In this document: one piece after another, positions 1 to 7,252 of the stretch | How positions within the stretch are numbered: position 1 is the stretch's first letter | Layout: the number at the start of each line of letters is the position of its first letter | Source: Thermobifida alba | GTDB lineage: Bacteria; Actinomycetota; Actinomycetes; Streptosporangiales; Streptosporangiaceae | Assembly: GCF_023208015.1 (NCBI RefSeq) | Contig: NZ_CP051627.1 | Span: forward strand, 124,001 to 188,000 | DNA: 64,000 nt | Direction of reading: 5' to 3' | Notes under the pieces: model-generated | Databases searched by the model: none | Seen by the model: the letters and a program-made list of their open reading frames with translations, nothing else | Told to the model about the DNA's origin: nothing | Made by a program: the position numbers and the translations under genes

Positions 1-884
1 TGTACGAGGGCATCCCCCACCTCATCACCCCCATCATCACCGACCCCAAGAAAGCAGCCGACGCGCTGCAGTGGGTCGTCGGCGAGATGGACCGCCGCTA
101 CGACGACCTCGCCGCCTCCGGATTCCGCCACATCGACGACTTCAACGCCGCCGTCCGCTCCGGCGAACTCACCACGCCCCCCGGCAGCGAACACACCTAC
201 GAGCCCTACCCCTACCTGCTCGTCGTCGTCGACGAACTCGCCGACCTCATGATGGTCGCCCCCCGCGACGTCGAGGACGCCGTCGTCCGCATCACCCAGC
301 TGGCCCGCGCCGCCGGCATCCACCTCGTCCTGGCCACCCAGCGCCCCAGCGTCGACGTGGTCACCGGCCTCATCAAAGCCAACGTCCCCTCCCGCCTCGC
401 CTTCGCCACCTCCAGCCTCTCCGACAGCCGCGTCATCCTCGACCAGCCCGGCGCGGAGAAACTCGTCGGCAAGGGCGACGCGCTGTTCCTCCCCATGGGC
501 TCCTCCAAACCCATCCGCCTGCAGAACGCCTGGGTGTCGGAGAAGGAGATCCGCGCCGTCGTCGACCACTGCAAGAAACAGGCCCGACCCGCCTACCGCG
601 AGGACGTGGGAGCCGCCGAAGCCAAGAAGAAGGAGATCGACGAGGAGATCGGAGACGACCTCGACCTGCTCCTCCAGGCCGTCGAACTGGTCGTCACCAC
701 CCAGTTCGGCTCCACCTCCATGCTGCAGCGCAAACTCCGCGTCGGCTTCGCCAAGGCGGGACGCCTCATGGACCTCATGGAAAGCCGCGACATCGTCGGC
801 CCCAGCGAAGGCTCCAAGGCCCGCGAGGTCCTCGTCAAACCCGACGACCTCCCACAGGTCCTCGCCTCCCTGCGCGCCCCCTGA
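1..884 (+). CDS. ftsK: DNA translocase FtsK/SpoIIIE, C-terminal part (partial)
   Basis: This is the 3' end of a gene that begins before the window; the frame is open from base 3 to the TGA at 882-884. FtsK is a membrane-anchored ATPase that pumps DNA through the division septum. The visible part is the C-terminal half of the motor domain ([15 protein letters not shown] is the Walker B region; [12 protein letters not shown] and [15 protein letters not shown] follow) and then the DNA-reading winged-helix gamma domain, ending with the typical [13 protein letters not shown] stretch. Nothing points to a frameshift. The N-terminal membrane part and Walker A lie outside the window. The gene is followed after 145 nt by a RodZ-like gene on the same strand, a common arrangement in actinomycetes. 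Confidence 0.95.
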   Translation, partial: YEGIPHLITPIITDPKKAADALQWVVGEMDRRYDDLAASGFRHIDDFNAAVRSGELTTPPGSEHTYEPYPYLLVVVDELADLMMVAPRDVEDAVVRITQLARAAGIHLVLATQRPSVDVVTGLIKANVPSRLAFATSSLSDSRVILDQPGAEKLVGKGDALFLPMGSSKPIRLQNAWVSEKEIRAVVDHCKKQARPAYREDVGAAEAKKKEIDEEIGDDLDLLLQAVELVVTTQFGSTSMLQRKLRVGFAKAGRLMDLMESRDIVGPSEGSKAREVLVKPDDLPQVLASLRAP

Positions 885-1029
885 GCCCGCCGGAGCACCC
901 CCGCACCACCACCGTCCCCTGACGGTTTCTTGACCATCCCCACGGGCGCGTCCACCCCACCCCCGGCCCCGCCGCGGACACAGTGGGCAGTGCGACGGCA
1001 ACACCTCGACCACGAACGGGGGAACGCGG

Positions 1030-1755
1030 ATGGCGACCATCGGACAGACACTCGCGGACGCCCGCACCAGACTCGGCCTCTCCCACCGCCGGCTCAGCGA
1101 GACCACCCGCATCCCCGAAACCGTCCTGCGCGCCATGGAACGCGACGACTTCACCGCCTGCGGCACCCCCGACCGCGCCCGCCGACACCTGCGCACCCTC
1201 TGCGCCGCCCTGCACCTCGACGCCGACCCCCTGCTGCACCGCCTCGACGCTGCCCCCGCACCGGCCCCGCAGCAGCCCCACGACACCGCCCCCGCCCCCG
1301 GGCACGCCCCGCACCGCGGCCAGCGGGGCTGGACCGCCGTCGTGGCCGCCGCGGCCCTCACCCTCGCCGTCCTGGCCCTGCCCGGCCGCGACGCCGCCAC
1401 CGACCCGGCCGCGACCCACCACGCCGCCACGACCACCCCCGGCCACGACGCCCCGACCCCCACCAGCCGGTCGGCGGACCCCACCACCCCGCCCGACGAC
1501 CGGGTCACCCTCCACGTCACCGCCCACCGCCGCACCTGGATCGCTGTGACCGACGCCACCGGAGCCAACCTCTTCACCGGAGTCCTCGCCCCGGGCCAGA
1601 CCCGCGACTGGGCCGCCCCCCGCGAAATCCACCTCCGCCTCGACGACGCCGGAAACGTCCGCCTGCGGGTCAACGGCCAGGACCACGGCACCCCCGGAGC
1701 AGCCGGGGAGATCGCCCACCTCACCTACACCCCCGACACCGGCCCCCCGGACTGA
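1030..1755 (+). CDS. RodZ-like membrane protein with cytoplasmic HTH and DUF4115 domain
   Basis: A 241-residue protein with three parts. Residues about 1-60 form an XRE-type helix-turn-helix resembling the cytoplasmic domain of RodZ. A Pro/Ala/His-rich linker leads to one transmembrane helix at about 100-118 (WTAVVAAAALTLAVLALPG). The outer part, about 157-241, looks like DUF4115, the C-terminal RodZ domain. Proteins of this layout lie between ftsK and rimO in many actinobacteria and are thought to link cell-shape proteins to the envelope; that role is inference. The start is ATG 1030 with GGGGGA about 8 nt upstream. It could also be a membrane-bound regulator of unknown target. Confidence 0.75.
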   Translation: MATIGQTLADARTRLGLSHRRLSETTRIPETVLRAMERDDFTACGTPDRARRHLRTLCAALHLDADPLLHRLDAAPAPAPQQPHDTAPAPGHAPHRGQRGWTAVVAAAALTLAVLALPGRDAATDPAATHHAATTTPGHDAPTPTSRSADPTTPPDDRVTLHVTAHRRTWIAVTDATGANLFTGVLAPGQTRDWAAPREIHLRLDDAGNVRLRVNGQDHGTPGAAGEIAHLTYTPDTGPPD

Positions 1756-1825
1756 CCCGCCGACCCCCCACCCCCCGGCACGACCTACCCTGGGAGCGGA
1801 GAACCACCGCACCCACGAATTCCCC

Positions 1826-1831
1826 TAACCT
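1826..1831 (+). promoter_or_regulatory. -10 element of rimO (TAACCT)
   Basis: TAACCT fits the actinobacterial TANNNT -10 consensus and ends 8 nt before the ATG at 1840. The transcript probably starts at or within a couple of bases of the start codon. No clear -35 is seen. Confidence 0.5.
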
Positions 1832-1839
1832 TGGAAGCT

Positions 1840-3291
1840 ATGTCATCGCGCCGTACTGTCTCGCTCGTCACCCTCGGGTGTGCGCGCAACGAGGTCGACT
1901 CCGAAGAACTCGCCGGGCGGCTCGCCGCCGACGGCTGGACCCTCGTCGAGGGTGACGACGGAGAAAAACCCGACGTCGTCGTCGTCAACACCTGCGGCTT
2001 CATCGAAGCCGCCAAACAGGACTCCATCGAGACACTGCTGGACGCGGCCGAGGACGGCACCAAGGTCGTCGCCGCCGGCTGCATGGCCGAACGGTACGGG
2101 GCGGAACTGGCCGAAGCCATGCCCGAGGCACAGGTCATCAGCTTCGACGACTACACCCGGATCAGCGAGCGCCTCGACGACGTCCTCGCCGGACGCCCCC
2201 TCGTCCCCCACACCCCCCGCGACCGGCGTACCCTGCTCCCCATCAGCCCCGTCGACCGCGCCGCCGCGACCGGCGCCCACACCCCCGGACACCTCTCCTT
2301 CGGCACCGACACCGCCCCGCTGCCCCAGGGAGTCGCCCCCGCCTCCGGCCCCACCGTCCCCCGCCTGCGGCTCAACGGCGGCCCCGTCGCCAACCTCAAG
2401 ATCGCCTCCGGCTGCGACCGCCGCTGCTCCTTCTGCGCCATCCCCTCCTTCCGCGGCGCCTACCTCTCCCGCCACCCCGACGACGTCCTCCGCGAAGCCG
2501 AATGGCTCGCCGGCCAGGGCGTCCGCGAACTGTTCCTGGTCAGCGAGAACTCCACCTCCTACGGCAAGGACCTCGGCGACCTGCGCGCCCTGGAGAAGCT
2601 CCTGCCCCGCCTCGCCGAAGTCCCCGGCATCGAACGCGTCCGCGTCAGCTACCTGCAACCGGCCGAGGTCCGCCCCGGACTCGTCGACGTCCTCACCGGC
2701 ACCCCCCGCGTCGTGCCCTACTTCGACCTGTCCTTCCAGCACGCCAGCGGCCCCCTGCTGCGCCGCATGCGCCGCTTCGGCGACCGCGAACGCTTCCTGG
2801 AACTGGTGGAGACCATCCGCGCCCGCTCCCCCGAAGCGGGCATCCGCTCCAACTTCATCGTCGGCTTCCCCGGCGAGACCGACCAGGACCTCACCGAACT
2901 CGTGGCCTTCCTGGAACAGGCCCGCCTCGACGCCATCGGCATCTTCGGCTACTCCGACGAGGACGGCACCGAAGCGGCCGGACTCGACGGCAAACTCCCC
3001 GAGGAGACCATCGCCGAACGAGTCGAGCAGCTCAACCAGCTCGCCGAGGAACTGATGGCCCAGCGCGCCGAGGAGCGCGTCGGCTCCACCGTCGACGTCC
3101 TCATCGAAGCCGAACTGGACGAAGGCGCCTACGAAGGACGCGCCGCACACCAGGCCCCCGAAGTGGACGGCAGCACCATCGTCTACGCCGACACCGAACC
3201 GCGCGTGGGCGACATCGTGCCCGCCACGGTGCTGACCGCCATGGGAGTCGACCTCGTCGCCGAACACCAGGAAGACGCTGATACCACGTGA
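1840..3291 (+). CDS. rimO: ribosomal protein S12 methylthiotransferase RimO
   Basis: RimO is a radical-SAM enzyme that adds a methylthio group to an aspartate of ribosomal protein S12. The 483-residue protein has the N-terminal MTTase domain with three cluster cysteines ([27 protein letters not shown]), the radical-SAM motif GCDRRCSFC (CxxxCxxC), and a C-terminal TRAM domain. [11 protein letters not shown] separates RimO from its paralogue MiaB, which is encoded at 17564. A TTG at 1831 is in frame, but the ATG at 1840 is preferred because the protein then starts like known RimO and a -10 element sits just upstream. The stop overlaps the start of pgsA by 4 nt (GTGA), so the two are translationally coupled. 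Confidence 0.95.
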   Translation: MSSRRTVSLVTLGCARNEVDSEELAGRLAADGWTLVEGDDGEKPDVVVVNTCGFIEAAKQDSIETLLDAAEDGTKVVAAGCMAERYGAELAEAMPEAQVISFDDYTRISERLDDVLAGRPLVPHTPRDRRTLLPISPVDRAAATGAHTPGHLSFGTDTAPLPQGVAPASGPTVPRLRLNGGPVANLKIASGCDRRCSFCAIPSFRGAYLSRHPDDVLREAEWLAGQGVRELFLVSENSTSYGKDLGDLRALEKLLPRLAEVPGIERVRVSYLQPAEVRPGLVDVLTGTPRVVPYFDLSFQHASGPLLRRMRRFGDRERFLELVETIRARSPEAGIRSNFIVGFPGETDQDLTELVAFLEQARLDAIGIFGYSDEDGTEAAGLDGKLPEETIAERVEQLNQLAEELMAQRAEERVGSTVDVLIEAELDEGAYEGRAAHQAPEVDGSTIVYADTEPRVGDIVPATVLTAMGVDLVAEHQEDADTT

Positions 3292-3902
3292 GCACCCCGG
3301 ACCCCGTCGCACCCACCGGTCCCGTTCCGGTGCTGAACATCGCCAACATCCTGACCATCAGCCGAATCGTCATGGTGCCGGTCTTCGCCGTCCTCATGCT
3401 CCAGGACGGCCTCTGGTGGCGCCTGGCGGCCTTCACCGTCTTCGTCGTCGCCGCGATCACCGACCGCGTCGACGGTGAGCTCGCCCGCCGCCACAACCTC
3501 GTCACCGACTTCGGCAAGATCGCCGACCCCATCGCCGACAAGGCCCTCACCGGCGCCGCCCTCCTCCTGCTGTCCTGGACCGGCGAACTGTGGTGGTGGG
3601 TCACCGCCGTCATCCTCATCCGCGAATGGGGCATCACCGCCCTGCGGTTCGCCGTCATCAGACACGGCGTCATCCCCGCCAGCCCCGGCGGAAAACTCAA
3701 GACGGTCCTGCAGATCGTCGCCATCAGCGCCTACCTGTTCCCGCTGCCCGACCAGTGGTACCTGCAACTGCCCGCACACGCCGTCATGGCCGCCGCCGTC
3801 GCCGTCACCCTGTGGACCGGAGCCGACTACGTCGTCAAGGCCCTGCGCCTGCGCCACCAGGCCCGCAACGGACAGCCCGGCGAAGAAGCGGGAAGGAGCT
3901 GA
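3288..3902 (+). CDS. pgsA: CDP-diacylglycerol--glycerol-3-phosphate 3-phosphatidyltransferase
   Basis: PgsA makes phosphatidylglycerol-phosphate from CDP-diacylglycerol and glycerol-3-phosphate in the membrane. The 204-residue protein has the complete CDP-alcohol phosphatidyltransferase signature: [11 protein letters not shown] then [12 protein letters not shown], with all acidic residues of the DxxDGxxAR...GxxxDxxxD pattern present. Several hydrophobic helices are visible, for example around [15 protein letters not shown] and [11 protein letters not shown]. The start is a GTG overlapping the rimO stop. The gene is followed 4 nt after its stop by pncC, the order seen in many actinobacteria (pgsA-cinA-clgR). 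Confidence 0.93.
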   Translation: MSTPDPVAPTGPVPVLNIANILTISRIVMVPVFAVLMLQDGLWWRLAAFTVFVVAAITDRVDGELARRHNLVTDFGKIADPIADKALTGAALLLLSWTGELWWWVTAVILIREWGITALRFAVIRHGVIPASPGGKLKTVLQIVAISAYLFPLPDQWYLQLPAHAVMAAAVAVTLWTGADYVVKALRLRHQARNGQPGEEAGRS

Positions 3903-3906
3903 CCCC

Positions 3907-4410
3907 GTGCCCGTCCCCGCACTCGCCGCCCGCGTCCACGCCCTCCTCGCCGACCGCGGACACACCCTCGCGGTCGCCGAGTCGCTCACCGGCGGCATGA
4001 TCGGCGCCGCCCTCACCGCCGTCCCCGGCGCCTCCGCCGTCTTCCGCGGCGGAGCCGTCACCTACGCCACGGACACCAAAGCCGCCCTCCTCGACGTCCC
4101 CGCCGCCCTGCTCGCCGACCACGGCGCCGTCCACCCCGACGTCGCCACCGCCATGGCCCGCGGAGCCCGCCGGCTCTTCACGGCCACCTACGGCCTCGCC
4201 GTCACCGGCGTCGCCGGACCCGAGCCCCAGGACGGACAGCCCGTCGGCACCGTCTACGCCGCCGCAGCCCGCCCCGACAACCGCTGCGACCTGCGGAAAC
4301 TCCAACTCCACGGAGACCGGGAAGCCATCCGGGAGCAGACCGTCGCCGCAGCCCTCGCCCTCCTGCGCGACACCCTGGTGGCCGACGTGGCACAAACCAC
4401 CGTGAAATAA
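3907..4410 (+). CDS. pncC: CinA-type nicotinamide-nucleotide amidohydrolase (PncC)
   Basis: A 167-residue stand-alone CinA C-terminal domain, which deamidates nicotinamide mononucleotide in NAD recycling. The family motifs are visible: AVAESLTGGMIGAALTAVPGAS near the N-terminus, then FRGGAVTYATDTKAALLDVP, and later GLAVTGVAGPE. The start is GTG 3907, chosen because GGAAGGAG lies 8 nt upstream and because the conserved domain begins directly after it; the open frame extends further upstream but is only a shadow of pgsA there. The gene lies in the rimO-pgsA-pncC operon and is followed by clgR, which has its own promoter. Confidence 0.9.
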   Translation: MPVPALAARVHALLADRGHTLAVAESLTGGMIGAALTAVPGASAVFRGGAVTYATDTKAALLDVPAALLADHGAVHPDVATAMARGARRLFTATYGLAVTGVAGPEPQDGQPVGTVYAAAARPDNRCDLRKLQLHGDREAIREQTVAAALALLRDTLVADVAQTTVK

Positions 4411-4443
4411 CGACCGGCAGCCCGTTCAAGACACCGAACTCGG

Positions 4444-4470
4444 GGAACAAAACCTCACCAAGATCGTGTT
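4444..4470 (+). promoter_or_regulatory. ECF-sigma-type promoter of clgR (GGAAC-N19-GTT)
   Basis: GGAAC at 4444-4448 and GTT at 4468-4470 are 19 bases apart, as in stress ECF-sigma promoters (Streptomyces SigR type GGAAT-N18/19-GTT). The predicted start falls near 4478, where AGCGAAC (4479-4485) matches one half of the published ClgR box GTTCGCT read on the other strand, which would allow autoregulation. The second half-site is not convincing. Confidence 0.45.
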
Positions 4471-4568
4471 ATCCCTCCAGCGAACAAGGAAGCTATGAGG
4501 TGCGACGATCGGGCTTCGGGCAGGTACGGTGTTTTTATGAAGGTCGCTACCGGTAGGAGGGAGCGCGA

Positions 4569-4925
4569 ATGATGGTCCTGCTTCGTCACCTGCTTGGTGA
4601 CGTGCTACGGCAGCTTCGGCAGCGGCAGGGCCGCACTCTCCGCGAGGTGTCGGCCGATGCCCGAGTGTCGTTGGGATATCTGTCAGAGGTCGAACGCGGC
4701 CAGAAGGAGGCTTCCTCCGAACTGCTCGCCTCGATCTGCGGTGCGCTGGGAGTCCCCCTCTCCCAGGTCCTTCGAGAGGTTTCCGACCAGCTGGCCCTCG
4801 CCGAACTCCAGGAGGCGGCGCTCAGCGGATCGGTCCCGGCGGGAACCGGTACCAGCCCCGACCGGCTCGGCATCGACCCCATCCCCGATCGCGTTCCGGA
4901 GGTTGTCGACATGGTGGGCGTCTGA
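4569..4925 (+). CDS. clgR: Clp protease gene regulator ClgR (XRE family)
   Basis: ClgR activates clpP, clpC and related proteolysis and stress genes in actinobacteria. The 118-residue protein has the diagnostic helix-turn-helix at about 15-70: [32 protein letters not shown] is split here by known ClgR landmarks REVS, SLGYLSE and ERG. Position after pgsA and pncC matches the mycobacterial pgsA3-clgR pair. The start is ATG 4569, with AGGAGGGAG 5 nt upstream; the next codon is also ATG. The C-terminus ends in MVGV and lacks the Ala-rich tail that makes known ClgR proteins Clp substrates, so turnover may differ. A hairpin follows the stop. Confidence 0.88.
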   Translation: MMVLLRHLLGDVLRQLRQRQGRTLREVSADARVSLGYLSEVERGQKEASSELLASICGALGVPLSQVLREVSDQLALAELQEAALSGSVPAGTGTSPDRLGIDPIPDRVPEVVDMVGV

Positions 4926-4944
4926 ACCCCGCCCACACGAGAAC

Positions 4945-4981
4945 GAACGGGTCGACCGCGGTGTGTACGGTCGGCCCGTTC
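4945..4981 (+). terminator. hairpin after clgR
   Basis: A 13-bp stem (GAACGGGTCGACC / GGTCGGCCCGTTC, one G-T pair) with an 11-nt loop lies 20 nt after the clgR stop. No T run follows, as is usual in this phylum. Confidence 0.7.
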
Positions 4982-4996
4982 GCGCTCACCCACCGG

Positions 4997-5021
4997 GTTT
5001 CCCCCCGTTCCCCCTGGGCAG
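4997..5021 (+). promoter_or_regulatory. possible SigB-type promoter of dps
   Basis: GTTT (4997-5000), 15 bases, then GGGCAG (5016-5021) resembles the actinobacterial general-stress promoter GNNT-N14-16-GGGTAY at four of six -10 positions. dps genes are commonly under such a sigma factor. Weak match. Confidence 0.3.
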
Positions 5022-5067
5022 TGGACCCCCAGCCGTCCCGCAACCGGACCCACAGGGGGGATGAACG

Positions 5068-5535
5068 ATGGCCAAGATCCACGGCGCGCTCACCGAAGAG
5101 GCCCGCAAGACCACCGGACAGGCGCTCCAGGCCGCGATCGTCGACCTGATCGACCTGACGCTGCTGGGCAAACAGGCGCACTGGAACGTGATCGGCCGCA
5201 ACTTCCGCTCCATCCACCTGCAACTCGACGAACTCGTCGCCGCGGCCCGCAGGCACACCGACGTCCTCGCCGAACGCGCCGTCGCCATCGGCGTCACTCC
5301 GGACGGACGGTCCGGCCGGGTCGCCGAGGACACCCGCCTCCCCCAACTCGACCCCGGCTACGTCCAGGACGACAAGGTCGTCGCGTTCGCCGTCGAAGCC
5401 CTCAGCGGCGCGGTCGAACGCTTCCAGGAACACATCCGGGCCACCGAGGACGCCGACCCCGTCACCCAGGACCTGCTCATCGCCGCCAGCCAGGACCTCG
5501 AACAGCAGCACTGGATGTTCCAGGCGATGAGCTGA
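5068..5535 (+). CDS. dps: DNA-binding ferritin-like protein Dps
   Basis: Dps forms a 12-subunit shell that oxidises and stores iron and shields DNA in stress. The 155-residue protein is of normal length. The ferroxidase signature is visible at about residues 35-60: AHWNVIGRNF followed by HLQLDELV, giving the inter-subunit His, Asp and Glu ligands. A short basic N-terminus (MAKIHG) precedes the four-helix bundle, so DNA binding by the tail is not obvious. The start is ATG 5068 with a run of six G about 8 nt upstream. It is a single-gene unit, converging on the rrf2 gene with a shared 50-bp palindrome between them. Confidence 0.93.
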   Translation: MAKIHGALTEEARKTTGQALQAAIVDLIDLTLLGKQAHWNVIGRNFRSIHLQLDELVAAARRHTDVLAERAVAIGVTPDGRSGRVAEDTRLPQLDPGYVQDDKVVAFAVEALSGAVERFQEHIRATEDADPVTQDLLIAASQDLEQQHWMFQAMS

Positions 5536-5546
5536 GACCCGCACCT

Positions 5547-5596
5547 GGGCGGACGGCTGCGGCCCCCGGAGCTCCGGGGGCCGCAGCCGTCCGCCC
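5547..5596. terminator. perfect 50-bp palindrome, bidirectional terminator
   Basis: Two 25-base arms meeting at GGAG|CTCC pair without a mismatch. It lies between the convergent dps and rrf2 genes and can terminate both. Confidence 0.85.
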
Positions 5597-5604
5597 GGAT
5601 CCGC

Positions 5605-6057
5605 TCAGCTCGTCCATGCCTCCGGGTTCTGCGTCCACGACCGGACCGACTCCGGCAGCGCGGACGTGGCCACGTGCTCCAACGTCACCGACTCCAGGAT
5701 GGCCCGCTCACTGGCCCGCAACGCGATCCACACCTGCTGCAGGCTGCGCGCGGCCCCCTCGTAGGCGACGTGCTCGGGACGCTCACCCCGCACGTTCGCC
5801 AACGGGCCGTCCACCGCGCGGATGATGTCGGCCAGAGAGATCTCCGACGCCGGACGCGCCAGCCAGTACCCGCCGACCGGTCCCCGCTGGCTGCGCACCA
5901 GACCGGCACGGCGCAACTGGGTCAGGATGTTCTCCAGGAATTTTCCAGGTATGGCTTGGGCACGCGCAAGCTGCTCGGCCGTGACAGGACCGCCACTGGC
6001 GGCCGCGAGCTCGGCTGCGGCACGCAGTGCGTAATCAACCCGGGCGGAAAGGCGCAT
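5605..6057 (-). CDS. Rrf2 family transcriptional regulator without cysteines
   Basis: A 150-residue winged-helix repressor of the Rrf2 family. The N-terminus MRLSARVDYALRA is diagnostic, followed by the recognition region (IPGKFLENILTQLRRAGLV) and the wing motif RGPVGGYWLA. Many Rrf2 proteins (IscR, NsrR) sense through an iron-sulfur cluster held by three cysteines; this one has no cysteine at all, so it must act otherwise. The start at 6057 is chosen over the longer frame (to 6105) because the family always begins at MRLS and a -10 element lies 6 nt upstream. It is alone in its unit. Its target is unknown; neighbouring dps is convergent and not an obvious target. Confidence 0.88.
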   Translation of the reverse strand: MRLSARVDYALRAAAELAAASGGPVTAEQLARAQAIPGKFLENILTQLRRAGLVRSQRGPVGGYWLARPASEISLADIIRAVDGPLANVRGERPEHVAYEGAARSLQQVWIALRASERAILESVTLEHVATSALPESVRSWTQNPEAWTS

Positions 6058-6063
6058 GCTGCG

Positions 6064-6069
6064 ATTATG
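6064..6069 (-). promoter_or_regulatory. -10 element of the rrf2 gene (CATAAT)
   Basis: CATAAT on the minus strand ends 6 nt before the ATG, with no Shine-Dalgarno sequence between, so the mRNA is probably leaderless. Confidence 0.5.
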
Positions 6070-6265
6070 CCGTGAAACAGGGGGAGGTCGGGCCAGTGGG
6101 GTCACCGGACGGCCGCCCGACGGCGCCGCCGCGTCTCATCACCACTCCGCCTCCCGGAAAGATCGAGGGCCGACGCGCCGCCCCGCAACCGCGGAGAACC
6201 CGCACGCCGGGACCGGCACACCGCTGCGTCCGACCCCCAGCCTACCCAGACCGGGACCACCCCGC

Positions 6266-6754
6266 TCAGCCGAGCTCACGCCGCATCACCACGCGCGGCA
6301 GCACGGCGATCCCGGTCTCGGCCTCCTCCCGCCACTGCTCGGCCAGCTGCGGCCCCCACTCCGACTCCGCCAGGACCGCGAAACCGTGCCGGGCATACCA
6401 CGGCGCGTTCCAGGGCAGGTCCCGGAACGTGGTCAGGGTGATCCGGCGGTGGCCCAGCTCCCGCGCCCGCGCGCAGGCCGCCTCCAACAGGGCGGTCCCC
6501 AGCCCGCGCCGCCCGTGGTCGGGCCGGACGGCGATCTGCTCCAGGTGGGCGTCGCCGTCCAACACCGTCAACGCCGCCAGACCCACCGGCGGACGGCCCG
6601 CCACCAGCACCGGCGAGCAGCGGTCCAGCATCAGCCCCGGGTCGTCGGGCGGCAGCCGCACCCCGGCCAGGGCGAACAACCGGTCGGCGGCCAGGCTGAC
6701 CTCCACCAGCCGCTGCCGGTCCGACTCCGCCATCGGTCGTATCGTGAACTCCAT
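6266..6754 (-). CDS. GNAT family N-acetyltransferase
   Basis: A 162-residue protein with the GNAT fold. The acetyl-CoA binding motif A is clear at about residues 75-92: IAVRPDHGRRGLGTALLE, with the R/QxxGxG/A core RRGLG. Motif B region follows (WYARHGFAVLAE), the usual YxxxGF pattern in these enzymes. The substrate cannot be told from sequence. The start ATG at 6754 follows a normal GNAT N-terminus (FTIRPMAESDR). It is a single gene facing away from the DUF3046-recA block. Confidence 0.85.
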   Translation of the reverse strand: MEFTIRPMAESDRQRLVEVSLAADRLFALAGVRLPPDDPGLMLDRCSPVLVAGRPPVGLAALTVLDGDAHLEQIAVRPDHGRRGLGTALLEAACARARELGHRRITLTTFRDLPWNAPWYARHGFAVLAESEWGPQLAEQWREEAETGIAVLPRVVMRRELG

Positions 6755-6822
6755 CCCATCAGCATGCCCCGTCCCGGACCCCGGCGGTAGCGGACCGGAA
6801 CGGGACCGACACCGGAGGAGAG

Positions 6823-7017
6823 ATGAGACTCTCCCGCTTCTGGCAGCTCATGTACGAACAGTTCGGCGAGACCTACGCCGAGAGCCTCGCCCGCGACCAC
6901 GTCATCGAGGAGCTCGGCTCCCGCACGGTCCGCCAGGCCCTCGACGACGGCGTCGGCGCCAAGGAGGTCTGGCGCGCCGTGTGCCGCACCTTCGACCTCC
7001 CCGCCGACGTCCACTGA
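6823..7017 (+). CDS. DUF3046 domain protein
   Basis: A 64-residue protein beginning MRLSRFWQLMYEQFG, the signature of DUF3046, which is found almost only in actinobacteria and almost always just upstream of recA. It is acidic, with no membrane segment. Function is unknown. ATG 6823 has GGAGGAG 4 nt upstream. The recA promoter and SOS box lie directly after its stop, so it is not within the SOS-controlled unit. Confidence 0.88.
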   Translation: MRLSRFWQLMYEQFGETYAESLARDHVIEELGSRTVRQALDDGVGAKEVWRAVCRTFDLPADVH

Positions 7018-7038
7018 GCCCGGCGAGGCACCCGCGAT

Positions 7039-7052
7039 CGAACAAAGGTTCG
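7039..7052 (+). promoter_or_regulatory. LexA operator (SOS box) of recA
   Basis: CGAAC-AAAG-GTTCG is an exact match to the Gram-positive LexA site CGAACNNNNGTTCG. A TAGGAT -10 element follows at 7055-7060, so bound LexA would overlap the polymerase site. Confidence 0.88.
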
Positions 7053-7152
7053 GGTAGGATGATGAGACACCCGAGCCTGGAGTGGTTCCGGGGCGGCCCC
7101 GCCGCTGCCGGAGGACAGCCGCGACCGCCCGGGGAGGGGACGGCCCGGAAGG

Positions 7153-7161
7153 TTGTCCACA
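7153..7161 (+). promoter_or_regulatory. DnaA box in the recA leader
   Basis: TTGTCCACA is a perfect DnaA 9-mer in the untranslated stretch between the recA promoter and its start codon. A second copy, in opposite orientation, lies at 39560-39568. Whether it is bound is not known. Confidence 0.45.
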
Positions 7162-7252
7162 GCGGGGGAGAAGACGTCGCAGGATGTCACTGCCGCGGCG
7201 TAACGTCACCCCCATCATGAAGAAGAAGGCACCGACCCAACAGGGGTTTCCC

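Noticed and set aside
1843-3312. Long open frame (489 codons) on the minus strand opposite rimO
   Set aside because: It is a shadow of rimO caused by high GC at third positions; low-complexity Gly/Val/Asp composition and no domain. The same holds for the very long antisense frames opposite recA (7187-9958), the S9 peptidase (11946-13217), comEC (36037-38292) and malEFG (44750-47395).
4537-4572. Possible 11-codon leader peptide ([11 protein letters not shown]) ending in an ATGA overlap with the clgR start
   Set aside because: No ribosome site before it and no reason to expect a leader; the overlap can be chance.
7184-7252. Upstream starts of recA (ATG 7184 or 7217) adding 12-23 residues
   Set aside because: No ribosome site and no match to RecA N-termini; GTG 7253 has a good site.
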